Source: Bacteroidota bacterium
GTDB taxonomy: Bacteria; Bacteroidota; Bacteroidia; Bacteroidales; VadinHA17
Length of the DNA: 5,322 bases
Direction of reading: 5' to 3'
NCBI GenBank assembly: GCA_030593185.1
Contig: JAUVHQ010000174.1
Span: 1 to 5,322 of the forward strand
Shown here: positions 1-5,040 of the stretch, one piece after another
How positions within the stretch are numbered: position 1 is the first letter of the stretch
Layout: the number at the start of each line of letters is the position of its first letter
Program-made: the position numbers and the translations under genes
The notes under the pieces: generated by a model
The model's database searches: none
What the model was told of the DNA's origin: nothing
What the model saw: the letters and a program-made list of their open reading frames with translations, nothing else

Positions 1-1249
1 TAGTTCCGTAATTATAGATCAGGTTTGACTTGTAATACTTTTGTCTGGAAAATGCAATACTTCCCAGGTACAATTGGAAATTGTGTAGATCATAGTAAGA
101 ATCTTCATCAATTTCCGGTCTTTCATAAATATTATTGAATAAAAATCTTCCTGAGATGATCAAACGTGACCTTGAAGCATAGTTAAGCATGAATGATCTG
201 CCCAGCCAGTAATCCTGGTAGCCATATCTGAAGGGGGTAGGGTAGGACATGGTATCCAGATCTTCATAGGTAGATGTATTTATAATATTGATTCCTCCCG
301 CATATTTAATATTTGGAGTGAAGAATTTTCTTGAAAGGCTTATCCCATACGATTCAGTTTTAAAAGCATTTTTGTAATTAATAATACCTTTAATAAAACT
401 GCCTCTGATATTATCTATTTTGTATACACCTTCATATCCCCAACTTGGATCTTCATCATAGTTAAAAAACAGATTAGTTTTTAGTTCATGACCGATGCCA
501 ATAATGTTCTTATCATATATCTCCAGTTTCCCTGAATTGATGTCAGTGAATTGCAGATCTAGTCCCATGGAAAATTTATCTTTAGTTATTAGCAGAATAT
601 CAACAGTTTCATCCGAAACTGGAATAAGTATTATTTTGGCGTCTTCAATATAAGGCAGATTTCTGATAATTCGTTCATTATCAGCCAGAACATAGGGGTT
701 GACTTTATCTCCTTTTTTAATTATTAGATTGTTTCGTATATATTTTTCTTTTGTTTTGATATGTATTTTGTTCAGCGTTTTATTTATCCATGAGGTGTCA
801 ATAATTGATGAATCAGGAATCATGGACTCAAATGGATCTAGTTCGAGTATTCTGACATCACGAATGATTTTTCCTTCATGCTGAATGAATCCCTGTTCAC
901 TTTTATCTGTTTTTGCAAGATAACTACGTGCCGGAGCATTAGTAAACAACCAACTGTATAATTCACTTGTCCATTTGTATTTACTCGCTTTCAGCTTCAA
1001 AGAATCATAAAATCCTTTTGATTTCTTTAGTTTTATGGAATCAGTTGGAGAAAGGATGTGATTTTCCAAAAAACTGATAGAATCGCCTGGGATATGTACA
1101 ATACTGTCTCCGATCAGAAAATAATTCCCTTTTCGAACAAAGATGCTATCTGGTTCTTGTCCGGTGACAAAAGGAACTATTACGAGGAATAGTACTATTA
1201 CTAAAATAGACCTATGAATAAATACAATATGAGACAGGATTTTTGACAA
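1..1249 (-). CDS. BamA/TamA-like outer membrane beta-barrel protein with POTRA domain (3' end outside window)
   Basis: No function is assigned beyond the outer-membrane Omp85-like class. I translated the minus strand by hand: 416 codons are open to the window edge, so the C-terminal barrel is missing. Residues 1-31 form a signal peptide: a short basic start, a hydrophobic run with LVIVLFLVIV, and likely cleavage near T29-G30-Q31. Residues about 124-225 look like a POTRA domain: a strand around KIIRDVRILELD, helices with NPYVLADNERIIRNLPYI, then strands EDAKIILIPV and TVDILLITKD. From about 226 the chain has alternating, aromatic-rich segments typical of barrel strands. Known family members use POTRA domains plus a 16-stranded barrel for protein insertion or translocation. 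Only one POTRA-like repeat is visible, unlike the five of BamA. The start is chosen as TTG at 1249: the frame has no ATG between an upstream stop near 1322 and codon 143, and the signal peptide follows the TTG directly. The gene is divergent from the DUF438 gene. The exact partner or substrate is unknown. Confidence 0.8.
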   Translation of the reverse strand, partial: MSKILSHIVFIHRSILVIVLFLVIVPFVTGQEPDSIFVRKGNYFLIGDSIVHIPGDSISFLENHILSPTDSIKLKKSKGFYDSLKLKASKYKWTSELYSWLFTNAPARSYLAKTDKSEQGFIQHEGKIIRDVRILELDPFESMIPDSSIIDTSWINKTLNKIHIKTKEKYIRNNLIIKKGDKVNPYVLADNERIIRNLPYIEDAKIILIPVSDETVDILLITKDKFSMGLDLQFTDINSGKLEIYDKNIIGIGHELKTNLFFNYDEDPSWGYEGVYKIDNIRGSFIKGIINYKNAFKTESYGISLSRKFFTPNIKYAGGINIINTSTYEDLDTMSYPTPFRYGYQDYWLGRSFMLNYASRSRLIISGRFLFNNIYERPEIDEDSYYDLHNFQLYLGSIAFSRQKYYKSNLIYNYGT

Positions 1250-1346
1250 ATTAATAAGAGTGCTAAAGTTCAGACTAAAACCAAAGTATGAAATATAAAT
1301 TATTAAATTTTGCAACCATAAATGTTAATATAAATATTTTATTCTG

Positions 1347-1354
1347 CAAAGATA
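1347..1354 (-). promoter_or_regulatory. Bacteroidota-type -7 box for the outer membrane protein gene
   Basis: On the minus strand this reads TATCTTTG, an exact match to the Bacteroidota -7 consensus TAnnTTTG. It lies about 98 bases before the proposed TTG start. The -33 region 19-21 bases further upstream reads around TTATT, a poor match to TTTG, so this would be a promoter with a weak -33 element. The consensus is established knowledge; its use here is inferred. Confidence 0.5.
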
Positions 1355-1433
1355 ATGTGATGTATTAGTTTACGAATAACCAAAATTAGTTTAAAATATT
1401 AATCAATATTGCTTTTTGTAACTAATCAGTAAT

Positions 1434-1506
1434 TAAAGTGAACTAAAGTTGAAAAGAAGTTTAAAGTGAGCTAAAGTTTAAAGTGAACTAAAGTTGAGAA
1501 GAAGTT
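1434..1506. repeat. Direct repeats built on TAAAGTGARCTAAAGT (three copies)
   Basis: Two 28-base copies, 1434-1461 and 1479-1506, differ at one base (A versus G at position 20). Between them, 1462-1478 is a 17-base partial copy (TAAAGTGAGCTAAAGTT). Copy starts are 28 and 17 bases apart. The repeats sit upstream of the DUF438 gene and are the left arms of the inverted structure described separately. Confidence 0.85.
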
Positions 1507-1509
1507 ATA

Positions 1510-1550
1510 ACTTTAGACATTTTAGGCACTCTAAGTACTTTAGGCACTTT
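1510..1550. repeat. Degenerate 9-base tandem array, consensus ACTTTAGGC
   Basis: Four and a half units can be read in phase: ACTTTAGAC, ATTTTAGGC, ACTCTAAGT, ACTTTAGGC, ACTTT. A further related block, ACTTAAGGCACT, is at 1562-1573. The unit is close to the reverse complement of the AGTGARCTAAAGT repeats just upstream, so the array provides the right arms of a nested hairpin. Confidence 0.75.
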
Positions 1551-1594
1551 ATAAAAACCAAACTTAAGGCACTGAATAGTTACTACTTTTTTAT

Positions 1595-1602
1595 TTACTT
1601 TG
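1595..1602 (+). promoter_or_regulatory. Possible -7 box for the DUF438 gene
   Basis: TTACTTTG matches TAnnTTTG except at the second base and ends 8 bases before the ATG at 1611. No clear TTTG -33 element lies 19-21 bases upstream (the sequence there is CACTG). If real, the transcript would have almost no leader, and the inverted repeats would lie outside it. Weak call. Confidence 0.25.
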
Positions 1603-1610
1603 CGAAACTT

Positions 1611-2867
1611 ATGTCAGGACTTAAAGATAATAACAGAGCCTGGATTGAAAACTTACTTGCTTTTTCATTAGGGATAATTGAAGGTAAAAACGGTTCAGAG
1701 CTTTATAAGAAATATTATAATGACATTACAAGGGTTAATGCCAAAGATGTAATAGAAGTCATTGATCGTCTTGTGAGAAAAGATATTGAGACTGAGGGAC
1801 TTAAGAAAGGTCTTGATAAAATTTTCAATATTTTCTACAAATCTCTGATCAATGCAGATAAGAAATTGCCGGCAGAAAAGACGTTCCTCTATTACCTGGT
1901 TAAGGAGAATGATGAGTTGGACAAGAGACTCAAAGCAATCCGTCCATTGGTGAAAGAGGTAAACAGGAAAGACTTACCGGCACAGGAATTTGAATTAGCC
2001 ATTGAACAATTGAAAAAGAGGGTTGAAGATCTGGGAAATTTTGAGAGTCATTATGTCAAAAAGGAAAACATCCTATTCCCTTACCTTGAGACTTTTTGGG
2101 ATAATTACAGGTGCATCCCGGTGATGTGGTCTTACCATGATGATATCAGGGAGGCGATAAAGCAAACTCTTTCTGCACTTGATTCTGATGATCCCAACTT
2201 GAAAGAAATTAACCGTTTGCTGGGTGATCTTTTCTTTACAATGTATGCAATCCGGTTCAGGGAAGAGAATGTCCTTTTCCATGTTGCACTAGAGACTGTT
2301 GATGAAAAACTTTGGGACGAAATGCTTGATCAAAGCTATGATATAGGTTTCTCGTTTATTGAAACTCCGGTAAAAGAAAAAAAAAGATCCGGTTCTGAAA
2401 GAAAAAATAAATTTGCAAAAGATATAAATGAGGTTCTTGATGTTATTGATCTTCAGGGTGTGAAACTGGACCTGGGTACCGGACAGGTCGATTTGGAACA
2501 AATAATAACAATTTTCAATTCTCTCCCGGTTGACTTAACATTTGTAGATAAAAATAATAAGGTTAGGTTTTTCTCAGCTCCGGAAGATAGGATATTTCCC
2601 AGATCAAAAGCAATAATTGGGAGGGATGTGGAAAATTGCCACCCACCTGAGAGTGTTCATGTTGTGAAAAAAATTATTAAGGCTTTCAGGGCAGGAGAGA
2701 AGAAAAAAGCAAGTTTCCGGATTGAAGCAGGTAGCAAATTCATCCTGATACAGTATTTTGCCCTGCATGATAATAAAGGGCAATACCTTGGAGTTTTAGA
2801 GGTTAGTCAGGATGTTACTGAAATTAGAAATTTGAAAGGTGAAAAAAGATTATTGGATTGGGAATGA
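1611..2867 (+). CDS. DUF438 / hemerythrin-like / PAS domain protein
   Basis: A 418-residue soluble protein, probably a cytoplasmic sensor; no signal peptide or membrane segment is seen. Domains in order: an alpha-helical DUF438 domain (about 9-80); a hemerythrin-like four-helix region (about 88-230) with H147/E152 in SHYVKKENILFP, H176 in WSYHDDIRE, and E218-E219 with H224 in FREENVLFH; a charged linker (254-270); and a PAS domain (about 296-405) with LPVDLTFVDKNNKVRFFS, DRIFPRSKAIIGRDV and the family signature NCHPPESVHVV (342-352). Order and length match the DUF438 family I know. Hemerythrin domains bind a di-iron centre and sense O2 or NO; PAS domains bind small ligands. Odd point: the first helix has PAEKTFLYYLVKEN where the family usually has an HPxH-type motif, so metal ligands there are missing. 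No output domain is present. The start is ATG 1611; an upstream TTG at 1494 would add only repeat-encoded residues. Family assignment is firm; function is inferred. Confidence 0.9.
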   Translation: MSGLKDNNRAWIENLLAFSLGIIEGKNGSELYKKYYNDITRVNAKDVIEVIDRLVRKDIETEGLKKGLDKIFNIFYKSLINADKKLPAEKTFLYYLVKENDELDKRLKAIRPLVKEVNRKDLPAQEFELAIEQLKKRVEDLGNFESHYVKKENILFPYLETFWDNYRCIPVMWSYHDDIREAIKQTLSALDSDDPNLKEINRLLGDLFFTMYAIRFREENVLFHVALETVDEKLWDEMLDQSYDIGFSFIETPVKEKKRSGSERKNKFAKDINEVLDVIDLQGVKLDLGTGQVDLEQIITIFNSLPVDLTFVDKNNKVRFFSAPEDRIFPRSKAIIGRDVENCHPPESVHVVKKIIKAFRAGEKKKASFRIEAGSKFILIQYFALHDNKGQYLGVLEVSQDVTEIRNLKGEKRLLDWE

Positions 2868-2930
2868 TAATAACAAAAATAACTTCTTACTTTTCTTTTA
2901 TGGTGCCCAATTGCACAAAACAGGAAGTGT

Positions 2931-2954
2931 AGCATTGCTACTATGCTTTTTATT
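2931..2954 (+). terminator. Weak terminator-like hairpin after the DUF438 gene
   Basis: AGCAT (2931-2935) can pair with ATGCT (2943-2947) across a 7-base loop, followed by TTTTATTT. An alternative overlapping stem is GTAGC/GCTAC (2929-2933 with 2937-2941). The stems are only 5 bases long, so this is a marginal intrinsic terminator, 63 bases after the stop codon. Confidence 0.3.
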
Positions 2955-2961
2955 TGACAAG

Positions 2962-2988
2962 TTAATAACGTAATTAATAACGTTATTA
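2962..2988. promoter_or_regulatory. Palindromic operator-like site (perfect 14-base palindrome plus half-site repeat)
   Basis: TAATAACGTTATTA at 2975-2988 is a perfect 14-base palindrome. TTAATAACGT occurs twice, at 2962-2971 and 2974-2983, twelve bases apart, so a second half-site stands about one helical turn upstream. This geometry suits a dimeric DNA-binding protein, but the site is over 400 bases from the next gene start and the AT-rich setting raises the chance of coincidence. Confidence 0.35.
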
Positions 2989-3049
2989 TTTTTATGAATT
3001 TCGAATAGCTTCTCAGGAACACCACATAACAGTAACACAACTCTTAGTA

Positions 3050-3063
3050 AGTTAAAAGTTAAA
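3050..3063. repeat. Tandem pair of AGTTAAA
   Basis: Two exact adjacent copies of the heptamer AGTTAAA (3050-3056 and 3057-3063). Small alone, but it shares the 7-base period of the other intergenic arrays in this window. Confidence 0.5.
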
Positions 3064-3099
3064 GGATGCAGCTTTAACCGGATATTATTGGTTGAAAAA

Positions 3100-3222
3100 G
3101 GATTTTGCGAGGAGCGCAGCGACGACGCAAACTGTCAAAAACAACCAAAATGCCAAATGAATTGACTGTCATGAGCTTTACGAAAAGTCGGGAGAGATTG
3201 CTTCACTTCGTTCGCAAAATCC
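3100..3222. repeat. Palindromic intergenic element with 11-base inverted ends
   Basis: The ends are perfect inverted repeats: GGATTTTGCGA at 3100-3110 and TCGCAAAATCC at 3212-3222. Inside the left end is a GC-rich block, AGGAGCGCAGCGACGACGCA (3109-3128); inside the right end is TTGCTTCACTTCGTTCGCAA (3199-3218). Both resemble the dispersed bacterial intergenic repeat of the type TTGCGAGGAGCGCAGCGACGAAGCAA and its reverse complement, which I know from many genomes. The element encodes no protein. It is more GC-rich than its surroundings and looks like a REP/MITE-type non-autonomous repeat. No flanking target duplication is evident. Confidence 0.55.
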
Positions 3223-3279
3223 CTATATTTATTTAGCTTGTAAGTAAACACATAACAAACCTTGTGCTCTGCACTTTAG

Positions 3280-3340
3280 ACCCAGTACCCAGTTTCAACC
3301 CTCGAACTTCCTAACCTGAAACTCGTAACCCGAAACCCGT
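3280..3340. repeat. Heptamer tandem arrays (ACCCAGT and AACCCGW families)
   Basis: ACCCAGT occurs twice in tandem (3280-3286, 3287-3293). After a short gap come two 8-base related units (3297-3312) and then four in-phase heptamers at 3313-3340: AACCTGA, AACTCGT, AACCCGA, AACCCGT. The last two pairs form a 14-base repeat with two substitutions. The stretch just upstream (3272-3281) also contains CACTTTAGAC, one of the 9-base units seen at 1510-1518. Confidence 0.75.
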
Positions 3341-3410
3341 AATAATTCATCTTCTCCATAAGATTCCCTATCTTACATCAAAATTTCTATTGTAAAAAAA
3401 CAATCCGTGA

Positions 3411-4859
3411 ATGACTATAACAGGATCAGGCAAAGTTATCCCACACCTGAATTTGCTCACAGATGAACAGAAAGGTGAGATCCATGAGCACTCAATAAAA
3501 ATTCTTTTTTCAACGGGTATCAGGGTGGATTCTTATGAAGCAAAAAAGATTTTCAGGAAAACAGGAACTGCAACTGAAAAGAATGACAGGATTTTTCTGT
3601 CGAGTGAACTGATTGATTGGGCTATAAAGACAGCTCCTTCTGATTTTGCACTTTATAACAGATCCGGGAAAGTTGCTTTTGAAATAGGTGCGAATCATCT
3701 TGATAAAACCCATTTTGGTATTGGAGTAACAAACACTCATTACCAGGAGCCGGGACCGGGTAAAGTGATTAAATTTTTACGAAAACATATGGAGGTTTCC
3801 ACGCGTTTGGGTGATGCATTACCAAATTTTGACGTTATCTCAACTATCGGTATTCCTTCAGATGTTTCATCGGAATTATCTGATTTATATGGAGTTCTGG
3901 ACATGTATGCTAATACAGGCAAACCTCTTATTATTCTCGTATTGAAAGATAATACAATTTCAAAGGTATTCGATCTCCTGGAACACCTTCACGGAAATAT
4001 TTCAGGTAAACCATTTGTTTTATCTTACTTAAACCCTGTAACTCCATTAATTCTGAACGATAGTACGGTTAAAAAAATGATCGCAACTGTTCAAAGGGGA
4101 TTACCGGTTATCTTTTCAAATTATAGTATGTATGGGGCAACAACCCCTTATTCTTCAGCCGGTACAATAGCATTATTAAACGCTGAATTACTGGCAGGAC
4201 TTGTATTGAGTCAGCTTATAAAAGAAGGAACACCTGTTGTGCTTGGAAGCCTTCCTGCAGGATTTGAAATGACAACTATGAGCAGCACATATACTCCGCA
4301 GTCATTTCTCATGAATCTTGCCTGTGCTGAAATGATGGAATATTATAGTATTCCGCATTGTGGCACATCAGGCAGTGGTAATGGGTGGGGACCTGATCTG
4401 CTTGCAGCCGGTGCACTATGGATGAATCATTTAACCAGTTGTTTAGGAAAGGTTGGTTTGGCTCCGTTTGTTGGATCCAATTTTGATTCCCTCGTTTTTT
4501 CTCCTACTATGGCAGTTTATGCAGACACAATAATTAAGATGTCAAAGAATTTCACAAGCGGCTTTTTGCTGGATGAAAAATCAGCAGTATTGGATGAAAT
4601 AAATTCTGTTGGACCCGGAGGAGATTTTCTAATATCTGAAAGTACTATTAAGAATTACAGAAAAGAGATAGAGAATAATCCTGTATGGCCCGGAACAACT
4701 TTGAAAAAATGGATGAATGACGGCAATCCGAAAGCTATTGATCTTCTTGAAAAACATACTCTTGACTTGATAGACAATCTGGTAAAACCTCCCAATTATG
4801 ATGAATTGATCAGCAAAGGGGAGGAATTTATAAAGAATACAGCTTCGCAAATTGATTAA
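3411..4859 (+). CDS. Trimethylamine methyltransferase (MttB) superfamily protein, non-pyrrolysine type
   Basis: A 482-residue cytoplasmic protein of MttB-superfamily length. Members move a methyl group from a quaternary or tertiary amine to a cobalt corrinoid protein; the pyrrolysine-free branch includes glycine betaine, proline betaine and carnitine demethylases. Visible matches: LTDEQKGEIHEHSIKILFST (16-35), a typical N-terminus; TPLILNDSTVKKM and GLPVIFSNYSMYGATTP (221-246); AGTIALLNAELLAGLVLSQL (250-269); a Tyr-Ser-Ile-Pro-His run leading into a glycine-rich segment (322-337); and VGPGGDFL (400-407). The predicted fold is a TIM barrel. No in-frame TAG occurs, so pyrrolysine is absent. In relatives I recall, the last motif is GGHF followed by HT; here Asp405 and Ser411 stand instead of those His, suggesting a diverged subfamily. 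The start is the ATG at 3411, 15 residues before the conserved N-terminal helix. No corrinoid partner is seen. An amino-acid-type permease follows after 181 bases. Superfamily is firm; substrate unknown. Confidence 0.88.
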   Translation: MTITGSGKVIPHLNLLTDEQKGEIHEHSIKILFSTGIRVDSYEAKKIFRKTGTATEKNDRIFLSSELIDWAIKTAPSDFALYNRSGKVAFEIGANHLDKTHFGIGVTNTHYQEPGPGKVIKFLRKHMEVSTRLGDALPNFDVISTIGIPSDVSSELSDLYGVLDMYANTGKPLIILVLKDNTISKVFDLLEHLHGNISGKPFVLSYLNPVTPLILNDSTVKKMIATVQRGLPVIFSNYSMYGATTPYSSAGTIALLNAELLAGLVLSQLIKEGTPVVLGSLPAGFEMTTMSSTYTPQSFLMNLACAEMMEYYSIPHCGTSGSGNGWGPDLLAAGALWMNHLTSCLGKVGLAPFVGSNFDSLVFSPTMAVYADTIIKMSKNFTSGFLLDEKSAVLDEINSVGPGGDFLISESTIKNYRKEIENNPVWPGTTLKKWMNDGNPKAIDLLEKHTLDLIDNLVKPPNYDELISKGEEFIKNTASQID

Positions 4860-4862
4860 AAA

Positions 4863-4882
4863 AGACCTTAATTTTCAGGTTT
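4863..4882 (+). terminator. Short hairpin after the methyltransferase gene (weak)
   Basis: AGACCT (4863-4868) can pair with AGGTTT (4877-4882), including one G-U pair, across an 8-base loop. It lies right after the stop codon but lacks a T-run on its 3' side, so it is a poor intrinsic terminator, and read-through into the permease gene is possible. Confidence 0.2.
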
Positions 4883-4893
4883 CATAAGTAAAT

Positions 4894-4921
4894 CGGCAGT
4901 TAACAGTCGGCAGTCGGCAGT
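4894..4921. repeat. Heptamer tandem array CGGCAGT (four units)
   Basis: Four in-phase 7-base units: CGGCAGT, TAACAGT, CGGCAGT, CGGCAGT. Three are identical and one differs in its first three bases. The array is in the spacer between the methyltransferase and permease genes. Confidence 0.85.
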
Positions 4922-4942
4922 CCACAAAAAGGTAAATAAGAA

Positions 4943-4966
4943 GGCTAGGGCTGAGGCTAAGGCTAA
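4943..4966. repeat. Hexamer tandem array GGCTRR (four units)
   Basis: Four in-phase 6-base units: GGCTAG, GGCTGA, GGCTAA, GGCTAA. It begins 21 bases after the CGGCAGT array and is followed by a purine-rich tract (about 4967-4992). Confidence 0.8.
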
Positions 4967-5040
4967 GTAAGAAAAGAAAAGAGAGAGAAATTCCGATATG
5001 TTAGAATAATTAGCATCAGTTTTTTAAACAGAACAAAAGC

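Larger units (their letters stand above)
1434..1573. other. Nested long inverted repeat (three stacked imperfect stems)
   Basis: Read outward from the centre, the left copy at 1479-1494 can pair with 1510-1524, the copy at 1462-1477 with 1537-1550, and the copy at 1434-1449 more weakly with about 1562-1573. Each stem has one or two mismatches or a one-base bulge. The middle stem is strongest: TAAAGTG and CTAAAGT both pair perfectly with ACTTTAG and CACTTTA. The result is one long imperfect hairpin or cruciform ending about 40 bases before the ATG of the DUF438 gene. Whether it is transcribed is unknown. Confidence 0.6.
1250..1610. other. Divergent intergenic region, AT-rich
   Basis: This 361-base gap separates the divergent outer-membrane gene and the DUF438 gene. 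The left part (1250-1433) is very AT-rich and holds the likely minus-strand promoter. The right part (1434-1573) holds direct and inverted repeats. I see no credible coding frame: the plus-strand frame that can be opened from TTG at 1494 reads through the repeats, giving a repetitive FRHFRH-type peptide unlike a protein. Confidence 0.75.
2868..3410. other. Long gene-free intergenic region
   Basis: These 543 bases between the DUF438 gene and the methyltransferase gene show no convincing coding frame. They hold a weak terminator-like hairpin, a 14-base palindrome, a short AGTTAAA repeat, a 123-base GC-richer element with inverted ends, and a heptamer array. Just before the methyltransferase start, TATCTTAC at 3369-3376 is a partial (4 of 6) match to the -7 consensus. 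I found no tRNA. Confidence 0.7.

Noticed and set aside
699..884. 61-codon plus-strand open frame
   Set aside because: It lies antisense inside the outer-membrane protein gene, whose translation shows a clear POTRA domain; the plus frame is a shadow.
1277..1319. Minus-strand ATG at 1319 as start of the outer-membrane protein
   Set aside because: That frame stops after 14 codons and is not the frame of the signal peptide.
1434..1550. CRISPR array
   Set aside because: Repeats are short, degenerate and lack regular unique spacers; no cas gene is nearby.
1494..1610. N-terminal extension of the DUF438 protein from TTG at 1494
   Set aside because: The added 39 residues come from the 9-base repeat array (FRHFRH-like peptide) and are not part of the DUF438 family; ATG at 1611 gives the expected length.
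2073..3040. Three minus-strand open frames of 69-77 codons (2073-2282, 2289-2501, 2807-3040)
   Set aside because: They are antisense to the DUF438 gene or run into the intergenic region, have no recognisable domain, and look like composition artefacts.
3100..3222. tRNA or structured RNA gene
   Set aside because: The GC-rich block does not fold into a cloverleaf by eye and has no T-loop GTTCRANNC in the proper place; the inverted ends fit a dispersed repeat better.
3389..3404. Small inverted repeat ATTGT/ACAAT around an A-run just before the methyltransferase start
   Set aside because: Five-base arms in AT-rich sequence are expected by chance; not enough for an attenuator or operator.
3510..4850. 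Minus-strand open frames of 60-76 codons within the methyltransferase gene
   Set aside because: They are opposite a well-supported coding region and show no domain or promoter.
3411..4859. Pyrrolysine-containing MttB
   Set aside because: The reading frame has no internal TAG; the only stop is TAA at 4857-4859.
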